Under the pieces are notes generated by a model, which saw nothing but the letters and a program-made list of their open reading frames with translations, was not told the DNA's origin and ran no database searches. Source: Allokutzneria sp. NRRL B-24872 (GTDB lineage Bacteria > Actinomycetota > Actinomycetes > Mycobacteriales > Pseudonocardiaceae). Taken from it: a DNA stretch of 64,000 nucleotides. Position numbers and translations under genes: made by a program. Of the stretch, positions 1 through 11,867 are shown one piece after another; position 1 is the stretch's first letter; every line of letters starts with the position of its first letter. The stretch lies in NCBI RefSeq assembly GCF_002155965.1, contig NZ_MUMH01000069.1:1-64000 (forward strand). Direction: 5' to 3'.

Positions 1-479
<479 letters not shown>

Positions 480-483
<4 letters not shown>

Positions 484-1172
484 CGGAGGCGGACCAGCAC
501 CGCGTGGGCGATGTCCACGGTCAGCTCCGCCGAACCGTGCTCCCCGCGCACCGTGAGCGTCTTGTTCGCTCCCGACGCGAGCACCTCGACGTCCTTGCCC
601 GGCACCACGCCCGCGTTCTTCAGCTCGGCCATCAGGTCCGGGTCCGGCTGCACGTGCTCGGCGATCCGGCAGATCTCCACCCGGCCGCCGCCCTGCTTGG
701 CCACGTCGTTGAGCCTGCGCAGGTCGCGCTCCACCGGAGGGGCGGGCTCGCCGACCCCGAGCTTGTCCAGCCCGGGGATGGGGTTGCCGTACGGGGAGGT
801 CGTGGGGTTGCCGAGCAGCTTGACGAGCTTGCGCTCGACCGCCTCGCTCATCACGTGCTCCCAGCGGCACGCCTCGGCGTGCACGTGCTCCCACTCCAGG
901 CCGATGACGTCGACCAGCAGGCGCTCGGCGAGCCGGTGCTTGCGCATCACCGAGATGGCGCGGGCGCGGCCGGACTCGGTCAGCTCGAGGTGCCGGTCAC
1001 CGGCCACCACGAGCAGGCCGTCGCGCTCCATCCTGGCGACCGTCTGGCTCACCGTGGGACCGCTCTGCTCCAGGCGCTCGGCGATTCGGGCGCGCAGTGG
1101 GACCACGCCCTCCTCTTCGAGTTCGTAGATGGTGCGGAGGTACATCTCCGTCGTGTCGATGAGGTCGTTCAC
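480..1172 (-). CDS. ideR: Iron-dependent repressor IdeR/DtxR
   Basis: Fe(II)-activated transcriptional repressor of 230 aa, the usual IdeR length. It has an N-terminal winged helix (SGPTVSQTVARMERDG), a dimerisation and metal domain, and a C-terminal SH3-like domain. All DtxR metal ligands can be read at their textbook positions: Met10, Cys102, Glu105 and His106 for the primary site; His79, Glu83 and His98 for the ancillary site. The start is GTG with AAGGGGAG about 8 nt upstream. A frame extending about 24 codons further upstream lacks family similarity and was not used. It is followed by galK with a 4-nt overlap and is divergent from the sulfurtransferase gene. Confidence 0.96.
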
Positions 1173-1270
1173 ACCGCTCCCCTTCGTCCACCGCGATGTT
1201 AGTCCTAGTGGCTGACATCGAACGTGGGCGGCCGCTGTGCCCATCCGCGGTGAGCGTGCAGTATGGGCGC

Positions 1271-2119
1271 GTGTCGCCCTTGATCACACCCGCCCAGCTC
1301 GCCGCGGCGCGCGCCACCGAGCCCGGCCCCGTCGTCCTGGATGTCCGCTGGCGCCTCGTCGGACCACCAGGACGCGAAGACTACGACCAGGGCCACCTGC
1401 CCGGCGCGGTCTTCGTCGACCTCGACCGCGAACTGGCCGCGGAGCCAGGCGCTGGCGGACGCCATCCGCTGCCCGAACCGGACGCGCTCCAAGCCGTGCT
1501 GCGCGCGGCTGGCGTCACCGCTGACCGCGACGTCATCGCCTACGACGCCGGAGACGGCTCGGTCGCCGCGCGCGCGTGGTGGCTGCTGCGGTGGGCGGGA
1601 CACAGGCGCGCCGCGGTGCTCGACGGCGGGTTCGCCGCGTGGAGCGCGGAGCAGCGGCCGGTCACCACGGAGGTGCCGGTCCCCGTTCCGGGTGACTTCG
1701 TGGTCAAGCCCGGCTCCATGCCGGTGCTCGACGCCGGGCAGGCCGCCGAGCTGGCCAGGGCGGGCACGCTGCTCGACGCCCGCGCGCCGGAGCGCTACCG
1801 CGGCGACGTCGAACCGATCGACCCGGCAGCCGGGCACGTGCCCGGCGCCCGCAACGCGCCGTTCTCCCGGCACCTCGGCGAGGACGGGCGGTGGCTGTCC
1901 ACCAGCGAGCTGGCGCAGCGGTTCTCCGAGTTGGGCGTGCGGCCCGGCGAGCCGGTCGGCGCGTACTGCGGCTCGGGCGTGACCGCCTCCTCGGTGGTGC
2001 TCGCACTGGAGGCCGCGCGGCTCACCAGCCAGGAGCGCCCGGCGGCCCTGTACGCGGGGTCCTGGTCGCACTGGTGCACCGACCCGGAGCGGCCGGTGGC
2101 CACCGGGCCGAACCCGTGA
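1271..2119 (+). CDS. sseA: Two-domain rhodanese, 3-mercaptopyruvate sulfurtransferase type
   Basis: Cytoplasmic sulfurtransferase of 282 aa with an inactive N-terminal rhodanese domain (about residues 10-130) and a catalytic C-terminal domain (about 150-270). The active-site loop CGSGVTA starts at Cys233. This loop form is typical of mercaptopyruvate rather than thiosulfate sulfurtransferases. No good ribosome binding site precedes the GTG, and the message may be leaderless. Its stop overlaps the GTG of the permease (GTGA), so both are probably in one transcript. Confidence 0.88.
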   Translation: MSPLITPAQLAAARATEPGPVVLDVRWRLVGPPGREDYDQGHLPGAVFVDLDRELAAEPGAGGRHPLPEPDALQAVLRAAGVTADRDVIAYDAGDGSVAARAWWLLRWAGHRRAAVLDGGFAAWSAEQRPVTTEVPVPVPGDFVVKPGSMPVLDAGQAAELARAGTLLDARAPERYRGDVEPIDPAAGHVPGARNAPFSRHLGEDGRWLSTSELAQRFSELGVRPGEPVGAYCGSGVTASSVVLALEAARLTSQERPAALYAGSWSHWCTDPERPVATGPNP

Positions 2120-3522
2120 GTTCGCCGGTCCCGTTACCGGAGCCGGTGCCCTTGCCGGACCCGGCTCCGTCTTCCGGCTCGGGTCCTGCGTCGGGCTCCG
2201 TTTCCGTGTCTGGCGCGGGTTCGGTGACCGGCTCGGTTTCCTTGTCGGGCAAGCAGAACCGGCGTCCGCTCGGAGTCGCCGACCTGGTGTTCTTCGTGGT
2301 GGCCGCCTCCGCCCCGCTGACCGTGGCGGCGGGCGGCGTGCCGCAGGTCTACGCGGCGACCGGAGTGCTCGGCCTGCCGGTGCTGTACCTGGTGCTGGCG
2401 GTCGTGCTCGCGGTGTTCTCCGCCGGGTACGCGGCGATGAGCAGGCACATCGTCGACGCGGGCGCGTTCTCCGCCTACGTCGCCGAAGGCCTCGGTGCTC
2501 GCGTGGGAACGGGTGCGGCGACCGTGGCGCTGATCGCCTACAACTCGATGCAGGTCAGCCTCTACGGCCTGTTCGGGGTGGCGGCTTCCGGGCTGCTCGC
2601 CAAGCAGGCCGGCTGGACCGTGCCGTGGTGGGCGTGCGCCCTGGTGGCGATGGCGCTCGTCGCGGTGCTGGGCTACCTGCGGGTCGACCTCAACGCCCGC
2701 GTGCTCGCCGTGCTCCTGCTCGTGGAGACGGTCGCCGTGGTGATCTTCGACGTGGCGGAGCTGGGCACGGGCGGCTCCGAGGCGGTCCAGGTGCTGAGTC
2801 CCGCCGCGGTGGCGACCGGGGCCGCGGGCGCGGCGTTGTGCTTCATGATGGGCAGCTTCGTCGGCTTCGAGTCGGCGGCGATCTACGGCGAGGAGTGCCG
2901 CGACCCCAGGCGCACGGTCGCGCGAGCCACCTACATCTCCGTGGCGTTCATCGGCGTCGGCTACGCGGTCACCGCGTGGGCCTTCGCAGCGGGCACCGGC
3001 GTGAGCGGCCTCATCGGAGCTTCGACGGAGCACGGGCCGGAGCTGTTCTTCGTGCTGGCCGAGCGGAGCGTCGGCACGTGGTTCGTCGACCTCACGCGGG
3101 TCTTCTACGTGACGAGCCTGTTCGCGGCCCTGCTGTCCTTCCACAACGTGGTGGCGCGCTACTTCCTCGCCATGGGGCGCAAGGGAGTTCTGCCCCGCGC
3201 GCTGGGCAGGACGCATCCGCGCCACGGTTCGCCGCACATCGGGTCGCTGGCGCAGAGCGGCTTGGCGCTGCTCGTGGTCGGCGGGTTCGCGCTCACCGGG
3301 ATGGACCCGATCACCACGTTGTTCACCTGGTTGACCAACGTGGGCTCGCTCGGCGTGATCTTTCTGCTGACGCTCACCTCGTTGGCGATCACCGTCTTCT
3401 TCGGGAAGCGGCCTCGCGAGCGCTGGTGGTCTCAGCGGGTGGCGCCCGCGCTGGGCACGCTGCTCCTAGGCGTGATCCTGGTGCTGTCGATCAGCCAGTT
3501 CGACGTCCTGCTCGGCTTGTAG
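2116..3522 (+). CDS. APC-superfamily amino acid permease
   Basis: Integral membrane transporter of 468 aa with about 12 hydrophobic segments, beginning GVADLVFFVVAASAPLTVAA near residue 51. The motif SFVGFESAAIYGEE is typical of APC-family amino acid or amine permeases; the substrate is not readable. The first 45 residues are unusual: an alternating Pro/Leu stretch (PVPLPEPVPLPDP) followed by Ser/Gly/Val repeats, with no similarity to transporters. The GTG start overlaps the preceding stop, which supports real translation of this tail. The sensor kinase starts 10 bp downstream. Confidence 0.88.
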   Translation: MSSPVPLPEPVPLPDPAPSSGSGPASGSVSVSGAGSVTGSVSLSGKQNRRPLGVADLVFFVVAASAPLTVAAGGVPQVYAATGVLGLPVLYLVLAVVLAVFSAGYAAMSRHIVDAGAFSAYVAEGLGARVGTGAATVALIAYNSMQVSLYGLFGVAASGLLAKQAGWTVPWWACALVAMALVAVLGYLRVDLNARVLAVLLLVETVAVVIFDVAELGTGGSEAVQVLSPAAVATGAAGAALCFMMGSFVGFESAAIYGEECRDPRRTVARATYISVAFIGVGYAVTAWAFAAGTGVSGLIGASTEHGPELFFVLAERSVGTWFVDLTRVFYVTSLFAALLSFHNVVARYFLAMGRKGVLPRALGRTHPRHGSPHIGSLAQSGLALLVVGGFALTGMDPITTLFTWLTNVGSLGVIFLLTLTSLAITVFFGKRPRERWWSQRVAPALGTLLLGVILVLSISQFDVLLGL

Positions 3523-3532
3523 CCTGCGGATT

Positions 3533-4663
3533 GTGCCCGCACTCCGTTCGCCCTGGCCGTTGCGCGGTCGGGCCGCCGACATCGCCGTCACCGGTGGTGT
3601 CGCGCTGCTCGTGGTCGGCGGCGCGGTGGGAGGGCAGATCGCTTCGCGTGATCCGGTCGGGCCGGGCGTGCGGGGCTGGCTGCTGATAGCGGCCGGGTGC
3701 GGGGCGCTGTGGTTCCGCAGACGGCATCCGGTGGCGGTGGTGCTTCTGACGCTCGCCGTCGCGGGTGGGTTCTACCTGTCGACCAGCGCTAGCAGTCCGC
3801 TGCTGCTGACGTTCGTGGTCGCCTTGTACACGGCTTCGGCCGAAGGGCACGTGGTGGCTTCGGTGCTCGTCGTGGTCCTCACGTTGGTCGCCGTGGGCTT
3901 GGGAGAGCTGGTTTCGCCGACGCGGCACATCGACAACCTCGCGTTGTTCATGCTCGCGGGGTGGCTCGTCGCGGTGATCGCGGTCGGCGGCGTGAAGCGC
4001 AACCGGCAGGCGTACCTGGCCGCGACCGAAGCGCGCGCGGCGGAGGCGGAGCGGAGCCGGGAGGAGGAAGCGCGGCGGCGGGCGAGCGAGGAGCGCCTGC
4101 GCATCGCCAGGGAACTGCACGACGCGCTCGGCCACAACCTGTCGATGATCCACGTGCAGGCCAGCGCCGCGCTGCACGGCGCAGACCCGGCGCGTGAGCA
4201 CCAAGCGCTCGAAGTGATCAAGCAGGCGAGCAAGGAAGGGCTCCGCGAACTGCGCACCACGCTCGGCGTGCTCCGTCAGGTCGACGAGGTCGGGCTGGCA
4301 CGGCTCGGCGAACTGGCCGAGCGCGCGCGGGGGAGTGGGCTCAGCGTCAGCGTGGAGGTCGACGGGACGGAGCGCCCGGTGCCGCCACAGGTCGACCTGG
4401 CCGCATACCGGATCGTGCAGGAGGCGCTGACCAATGTGGCCAGGCACGCGAACGCCAGCTCGGTAGCGGTCCGCGTGCACCACAGCGAAAGCGTTGTGCG
4501 CGTGGAGATCCAGGACGACGGCACAGGGGGAGCGGTGGCTCCGGGCAACGGCATCCGCGGCATGGCAGAACGCGCGCGCCTGCTCGGCGGAGAGTTCAGC
4601 GCAGAGGCGATGGAGGGCGGATTCCTCGTCACCGCAACGCTTCCAGTGGGGGAGAACGCATGA
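3533..4663 (+). CDS. Two-component sensor histidine kinase, NarL/DesK type (HisKA_3)
   Basis: Membrane-bound sensor kinase of 376 aa. Four or five hydrophobic segments span residues 15-155. An Arg/Glu-rich linker that may form a coiled coil follows (about 160-190), then the HisKA_3 dimerisation helix with phospho-acceptor His196 in RIARELHDALGHNLS. The HATPase_c domain shows the N box (EALTNVARHAN) and a DDGTGG loop. There is no large extracytoplasmic sensor domain, so the signal is probably membrane-borne. It overlaps the response regulator by 4 nt (ATGA). Confidence 0.93.
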   Translation: MPALRSPWPLRGRAADIAVTGGVALLVVGGAVGGQIASRDPVGPGVRGWLLIAAGCGALWFRRRHPVAVVLLTLAVAGGFYLSTSASSPLLLTFVVALYTASAEGHVVASVLVVVLTLVAVGLGELVSPTRHIDNLALFMLAGWLVAVIAVGGVKRNRQAYLAATEARAAEAERSREEEARRRASEERLRIARELHDALGHNLSMIHVQASAALHGADPAREHQALEVIKQASKEGLRELRTTLGVLRQVDEVGLARLGELAERARGSGLSVSVEVDGTERPVPPQVDLAAYRIVQEALTNVARHANASSVAVRVHHSESVVRVEIQDDGTGGAVAPGNGIRGMAERARLLGGEFSAEAMEGGFLVTATLPVGENA

Positions 4664-5325
4664 TCCGCGTGGTGCTGGCCGATGATCAGACGCTGGTGCG
4701 AGCCGGATTCCGGTCGATCCTGGACGGCGAGCCCGACATCAGCGTGGTGGGCGAAGCGGCGGACGGGGCCGAAGCGGTGCGCCTGACCCGCGAGCTGGCG
4801 CCGGACGTGGTGCTCATGGACATCCGCATGCCGGAGGTGGACGGCCTTGAGGCCACCCGGCGCATCGTCGCCGCTGACGAGCAGGCCAGGGTGATCATCC
4901 TGACCACCTTCGACCTGGACGACTACGTGTACGGGGCGCTGCGCTCCGGGGCGAGCGGGTTCCTGGTCAAGGACACCGAGCCGATGGAGCTGATCCACGG
5001 CATCCGCGTGGTGGCGCGCGGAGACGCGCTGCTCGCGCCGTCGGTGACGCGCAGGCTCATCGCGGAGTTCGCCACGCGCGTGGTCAAGCCCGCGCCGAAC
5101 CCCCGCCTGGCGGCGCTGACCGAACGCGAGCGCGAGGTGACGACCCTCGTCGCGGCGGGCCTGTCCAACGACGAGATCGCCGCGCGCCTGGTCCTGAGCC
5201 CGGCGACCGCCAAGACCCACGTCAGCCGGATCATGACGAAACTGGCGGTTCGCGACCGCGCGCAGCTGGTGGTGCTGGCCTACGAGACGGGCATGGTCAC
5301 CCCGGGGTGGACACAACCCCGGTAG
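4660..5325 (+). CDS. Two-component response regulator, NarL/LuxR family
   Basis: DNA-binding response regulator of 221 aa and partner of the kinase it overlaps. The receiver domain has the acidic pair Asp8-Asp9, phospho-acceptor Asp54 (VLMDIRMPEVDG) and a conserved Lys in FLVKDTEP. The C-terminal LuxR helix-turn-helix (LTEREREVTTLVAAGLSNDE) lies at about 149-215. The target is unknown; the upstream permease or the downstream DUF2269 gene are possibilities by position only. Confidence 0.95.
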   Translation: MIRVVLADDQTLVRAGFRSILDGEPDISVVGEAADGAEAVRLTRELAPDVVLMDIRMPEVDGLEATRRIVAADEQARVIILTTFDLDDYVYGALRSGASGFLVKDTEPMELIHGIRVVARGDALLAPSVTRRLIAEFATRVVKPAPNPRLAALTEREREVTTLVAAGLSNDEIAARLVLSPATAKTHVSRIMTKLAVRDRAQLVVLAYETGMVTPGWTQPR

Positions 5326-5438
5326 TACGGGAACGCCCCTACGGGACAACCGCGGCGGTAGCGCGGATGTCCACTGTGGCCGGACGATCGAGATCTCCTT
5401 ACCCCGCAAGCTTCATCGAGGAAGCGAAGGGGGATGCG

Positions 5439-6050
5439 GTGCCGAAACGATCTCGCCAGCTGCTGGTCTGGCTGCACGTCATCACCTCGGTCGGCTGGAT
5501 GGGCCTGACCCTGGTGCTGTTCGCCCTGTTCACCTTCGGGTTGAGCACGGAAACGCCCGGGATGCGGGACAGCGCGGACGCCATGGCGCACCTGCTGGAC
5601 AAGCAGGTCCTCGCGCACCTGGCCAACGCGTCGGCGTTCACCGGCTTCATGCTGTCGGCGCTGACGCAGTGGGGGTACTTCCGGCACTGGTGGGTGCTGG
5701 TCAAGTTCGTGATCACCGTGGTGCAGCTGGCGCTCGGCATCTTCGTGCTCGTCCCGGTCGTCGCGGGGATCAACGTCGCGGCCACCGCGCTGATGTGCTC
5801 GGCGATCGCGTTCCAGGCGTGGCTGTCGGTGGCCAAGCCGGGCAAGCGCACGCCGTGGACCCCGACGGGGAAGGTGCCGACCGGCCCCGCGTGGATGTTC
5901 GGGGTGGCGCTCGTCGTGCCGGTGATCGACTTCGCCGTGGGCTTCGGCCTCTTCGGGCACCCGATGCCGGTGGTGTCCCTGCTCGTCGTCGTCGGCTACG
6001 CCATGAGGCATAAGCCAAAGGATCTCAAGATCGTTTCGCGGCAAAGATGA
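5439..6050 (+). CDS. DUF2269-like membrane protein
   Basis: Integral membrane protein of 203 aa with four or five hydrophobic helices; the first has WLHVITSVGWMGLTLVLFAL. Members of this family are uncharacterised. The start was set at the GTG preceded by AAGGGGGA 6-7 nt upstream. The same frame stays open for 44 more codons upstream, but that part is polar and overlaps the end of the response regulator. A GTCCACTGTGG motif, part of a family recurrent in this window, lies upstream at 5369. Confidence 0.8.
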   Translation: MPKRSRQLLVWLHVITSVGWMGLTLVLFALFTFGLSTETPGMRDSADAMAHLLDKQVLAHLANASAFTGFMLSALTQWGYFRHWWVLVKFVITVVQLALGIFVLVPVVAGINVAATALMCSAIAFQAWLSVAKPGKRTPWTPTGKVPTGPAWMFGVALVVPVIDFAVGFGLFGHPMPVVSLLVVVGYAMRHKPKDLKIVSRQR

Positions 6051-6133
6051 CCTTCGCTCGCGATCGGCGGATGCAATCCGTTGTGCGAGGTGGTGGCTTC
6101 GCGGTCGGCTTTTCGCGGGGGTAGTTTGCCCGT

Positions 6134-7309
6134 ATGGGTGAGCGCGTCGCGGTGGTGTGGGACGAGAGTTTCCTCGGGTACGACCTCGGTGGAGACCACC
6201 CGCTGAACCCCGTCCGCCTCGACCTCACGATGCGCCTGGCCACCGAACTCGGCGTGCTCGACGGGGTGGAGCTGGTGAAGCCGCGACCGGCCACCGACGA
6301 CGAGATCGAGCTGGTGCACGACCCGAGCTACCTCGCGGCGGTCCAGGCGGCGCCGTACTCCGGCTGGGACGTCGGTCACGGCCTCGGCACCGCCGACAAC
6401 CCGGTCTTCGACCGCATGCACGAGGCCTCCGCCCTGGTGGCGGGCGGCTCGCTGGCCGCGGCCGAGCTGATCGCCTCCGGAGCGGTGGACCGCGCGGTCA
6501 ACATCGGTGGCGGTCTGCACCACGCCATGGCCTCGCACGCGGCCGGGTTCTGCGTCTACAACGACTGCTCGATCGCCATCGCCTGGTTGCTGGAGAACGG
6601 TTTCGAGCGGATCGCCTACATCGACGTCGACGTGCACCACGGGGACGGCGTGCAGGCGTCCTTCTACGGGGACCCGCGCGTGCTCACGGTCTCCGTGCAC
6701 CAGCACCCGATGACGCTGTGGCCCGGCACCGGCTACCCCCGCGAGCTGGGCACGGGCGGCGCGGAGGGCACCTCGGTCAACCTCGCGCTGCCACCCGGCA
6801 CGAAGGACCCCGGCTGGCTGAGAGCCTTCGAGGCCGTCGTTCCCGCGGCGCTCGCCGCCTTCCGGCCCCAGGTTCTGGTGACGCAGTGCGGCGCGGACAC
6901 CCACCGCGAGGACCCGCTGGCGGACCTTTCGCTCTCCGTCGACGGACACCGCGCCACCTACCAAAGGCTGCGTGAGCTGGCCGAACAGCACGCGGGCGGC
7001 AAATGGCTGGCCCTGGGCGGCGGTGGGTATTCGCTCTTCCGGGTGGTTCCGCGCTCGTGGACGCACCTGCTCGCTACGGTGGTCGACCGCGACCTGGACC
7101 CCGACACCACCGTCCCCGCCGGATGGATGGCCCACACCGCTCCCCTCGCGCCGGGCACCGCGTTGCCGACCTCGCTCTCCGACGGCGGCGACACCGCGTT
7201 CGCGCGCTGGGACGGCACGGCCGAAACCCAGCTCGACAACGCGATCGTGGCCACCAGGCGCGCTGTCTTCCCGCTCATCGGCCTCGACCCCGACGACCCG
7301 CGCGACTGA
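6134..7309 (+). CDS. acuC: AcuC-type lysine deacetylase (class I HDAC-like)
   Basis: Zn-dependent deacetylase of 391 aa, acting in the cytoplasm on acyl-lysines, classically those of acetyl-CoA synthetase. Family signatures include GGGLHHAM, the catalytic stretch DVDVHHGDGVQ, CGADTHREDPL and LGGGGY. No Shine-Dalgarno is visible, and a TAGTTT -10-like hexamer ends 6 bp before the ATG, so a leaderless transcript is plausible. The next gene, 16 bp downstream, is the matching acetyltransferase. This is the acetylation-deacetylation pairing known from acuABC-type loci. Confidence 0.93.
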   Translation: MGERVAVVWDESFLGYDLGGDHPLNPVRLDLTMRLATELGVLDGVELVKPRPATDDEIELVHDPSYLAAVQAAPYSGWDVGHGLGTADNPVFDRMHEASALVAGGSLAAAELIASGAVDRAVNIGGGLHHAMASHAAGFCVYNDCSIAIAWLLENGFERIAYIDVDVHHGDGVQASFYGDPRVLTVSVHQHPMTLWPGTGYPRELGTGGAEGTSVNLALPPGTKDPGWLRAFEAVVPAALAAFRPQVLVTQCGADTHREDPLADLSLSVDGHRATYQRLRELAEQHAGGKWLALGGGGYSLFRVVPRSWTHLLATVVDRDLDPDTTVPAGWMAHTAPLAPGTALPTSLSDGGDTAFARWDGTAETQLDNAIVATRRAVFPLIGLDPDDPRD

Positions 7310-7325
7310 CCAGGAGAAGTCCACA

Positions 7326-9968
<2,643 letters not shown>

Positions 9969-9987
9969 GGGGGCTGGCTCGGCGTGA

Positions 9988-10479
9988 TCAGGCCCCGGTG
10001 CGGACCTCGGTCACGCCGATCGGGCCGGTGATCGCGGCGGGCCACGCGGTCGCCACGCGCTCGGAGCTGTTCGGCAGCGTCAACTGGAGCTTGGTGGCGG
10101 GCTGGCGGTCACCCTCCAGCCGGGTGCGCACGATCACGTGCGCCGGGGTGCCGGGGGAGACGGTCACGGCGGGACCGGTGGCGGGCTCGCCGGCCTCGCG
10201 GTCGAAGGCCAGCGCGGCGCCCTTGGCGTCGGAGAAGACCAGGTTGGTCGGGGCGCCCTGGAGCGTGCAGGTGGCGCCGGTGGAGGCGAACTCGACCCGC
10301 CAGTGCGCCTTGCCGAAGCCGGAGTCGCTGTAACTGGCGGTGACGGCCAGGTCCTTCGCGCCGCACTGCGCCGCCCCGATCGGGGAAGCCTGGGCGGGCG
10401 CGGCCAGCGCCAGGGCGCCGCCGAGAACGGTGGCGACGGCCGCTGCGGACACCAGGCCGCGGCGAGTGGTGGAAGACAT
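9988..10479 (-). CDS. Secreted DUF4232 protein
   Basis: Exported protein of 163 aa. A twin-Arg-containing signal peptide (SSTTRRGLVSAAAVATVLGG, then APAQA) is followed by a single beta-rich DUF4232 domain beginning near CGAKDLAV, with a conserved Cys in ATCTLQG. Function is unknown; such proteins are common in the actinobacterial cell envelope. The start was chosen at ATG 10479 because GAGAAGGAG precedes it. The frame upstream of this has no signal-peptide character. Monocistronic and convergent with the Pat gene. Confidence 0.85.
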   Translation of the reverse strand: MSSTTRRGLVSAAAVATVLGGALALAAPAQASPIGAAQCGAKDLAVTASYSDSGFGKAHWRVEFASTGATCTLQGAPTNLVFSDAKGAALAFDREAGEPATGPAVTVSPGTPAHVIVRTRLEGDRQPATKLQLTLPNSSERVATAWPAAITGPIGVTEVRTGA

Positions 10480-10643
10480 GGGGTGCTCCTTCTCGTCAGG
10501 TAGGGGCTGTTCAAGCCCCTGATCAAGACGACGGAACAGCGCGATTAGTTGCACCAGGTGGGCCAGGTCACCTGGACCGAACGGCCTAGTTCGGCGGCCG
10601 AATGGCCGTCACGCAGCGCTTATAGAGATCTTTTCTGCGGCCT

Positions 10644-11123
10644 CTATGGAGTGGTTTCAGGGCACGGTGAATCGCCCCAGGCGACGCGGAGCTTGTCGCA
10701 GATCTCACCGAGCTGCTCCACCTCGCGCGCGCTGAGCGGGTCGAAGACGAGCTTGCGGACCTCGCTCACGTGCCCGGGGGCCGCCGCGACCAGGCTGGCC
10801 ATGCCCTCGTCGGTCAGCTCGGCGAGCTGGCCGCGCTTGTCGGTCGGGCACGACTTCCGGCGCACCCAGCCGAGCTTCTCCAGCTTCGACACCGCGTGCG
10901 AGAGCCGGCTGCGCGAGTACTCCGACTGCTCGGCCAGCTCGCTCATCCGCAGCTCGCGACCGGGCGTCTCGGAGAGCCGGACCAGGATCTCGTAGTAGGT
11001 CAGCGGAATCCCGGTGTCGCGCTGGAGCTGGCGGTCCAGCTGCTCGTTGAGCCTGCCCATCACGGAGACCAACGCCCGCCACGTGTTTTGTTCGCCGGCG
11101 TCCAGCCACCGCGTGTCGCTCAT
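10644..11123 (-). CDS. MarR-family transcriptional regulator
   Basis: Winged-helix regulator of 159 aa, divergent from yceI. The core is readable: GIPLTYYEILVRLSETPGRE, the recognition helix region SRSRLSHAVSKLEKLGWV, and the wing with CPTDKRGQ. The ATG used has GTAGGATGG upstream; an alternative ATG three codons further up has a poorer ribosome-site distance. Two identical inverted-repeat operators lie between the two genes, so autorepression and control of yceI are likely. Confidence 0.92.
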   Translation of the reverse strand: MSDTRWLDAGEQNTWRALVSVMGRLNEQLDRQLQRDTGIPLTYYEILVRLSETPGRELRMSELAEQSEYSRSRLSHAVSKLEKLGWVRRKSCPTDKRGQLAELTDEGMASLVAAAPGHVSEVRKLVFDPLSAREVEQLGEICDKLRVAWGDSPCPETTP

Positions 11124-11144
11124 GGGGACCATCCTACCCGTCAT

Positions 11145-11192
11145 GGTTGAACTCTCAACCAAAGTGGGCTAGTGTCTTGTTGAGAGTTCAAC
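11145..11192. promoter_or_regulatory. Paired MarR operators and yceI promoter
   Basis: GTTGAACTCTCAAC at 11146-11159 (extended to GGTTGA...TCAACC at 11145-11160) and GTTGAGAGTTCAAC at 11179-11192 are exact reverse complements of each other. Each is a dyad GTTGA-N4-TCAAC, and their centres are 33 bp apart, about three helical turns. A promoter TTGAAC (11147-11152), 17 bp, TAGTGT (11170-11175) reads towards yceI, so one operator covers the -35 and the other the start-site region. The inference is cooperative repression by the adjacent MarR protein. Confidence 0.8.
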
Positions 11193-11225
11193 TACGAACG
11201 GTTCGACGACGAGAAGGACGACGCC

Positions 11226-11783
11226 ATGAGCACCGCACTCCAGATCCCCGGTTACGTCGCTGGCACCTGGGCCGTTGACCCGGTGCACTCCAGCGTCGAG
11301 TTCAGCGTGCGGCACATGATGGTGAGCAAGGTGCGCGGCCGCTTCACCGAGTTCTCCGGCTCGCTGGTCACCGCGGAGAACCCGCTGGAATCCACCGTCA
11401 CCGCCGCGATCGACCTCACCTCGATCAACACCAACAACGACCAGCGCGACGCGCACATCCGCTCGAAGGACTTCTTCGACGTCGAGACCTTCCCGGAGAT
11501 GACCTACCGCTCCACCGGCGTGCGCGCCGACGGCGAGGACTTCGTGGTCTCCGGTGAGCTGACCCTGCACGGCGTGACCCGCGAGGTGCCGCTGAAGCTG
11601 GAGCTCAACGGCTTCGGCCCGGACGCCTACGGCGGTACCCGCGCCGGTTTCTCCGCGACCGCGACCATCAGCCGCAACGACTTCGGCATCGACATCGCCA
11701 TGCCGATGGACGGCGGCGGCGTCGTGGTCGGCGACAAGGTGCAGATCTTCCTGGAGATCCAGGCCGTGCTCCAGCAGGGGTGA
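11226..11783 (+). CDS. YceI-family protein
   Basis: Lipocalin-like YceI-domain protein of 185 aa that would bind an isoprenoid or other amphiphilic ligand in its barrel. Family hallmarks are WAVDPVHSSVEFSVRHMMVSKVRG at the N-terminus and GELTLHGVTREVPL in the middle. No signal peptide is visible, so it should stay in the cytoplasm, as is usual for actinobacterial members. GAGAAGGACG precedes the ATG. Divergent from marR, with the operator pair covering its promoter. Confidence 0.92.
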   Translation: MSTALQIPGYVAGTWAVDPVHSSVEFSVRHMMVSKVRGRFTEFSGSLVTAENPLESTVTAAIDLTSINTNNDQRDAHIRSKDFFDVETFPEMTYRSTGVRADGEDFVVSGELTLHGVTREVPLKLELNGFGPDAYGGTRAGFSATATISRNDFGIDIAMPMDGGGVVVGDKVQIFLEIQAVLQQG

Positions 11784-11801
11784 TCACGGTTCGGCACGGC
11801 G

Positions 11802-11828
11802 AAGCCCCGCGCGAGCCGCGCGGGGCTT
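11802..11828 (+). terminator. Hairpin terminator after yceI
   Basis: Perfect 11-bp stem AAGCCCCGCGC/GCGCGGGGCTT with a 5-nt loop, 18 bp after the yceI stop. Confidence 0.8.
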
Positions 11829-11867
11829 ACGCTTGTCCGAGATCCGTGCGCCGGATGGGGTGATCAG

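Noticed and set aside
1173-1270. IdeR iron box between ideR and the sulfurtransferase gene (TTAGTCCTAG near 1199).
   Set aside because: It lacks the dyad symmetry and length of the TTAGGTTAG-type iron box.
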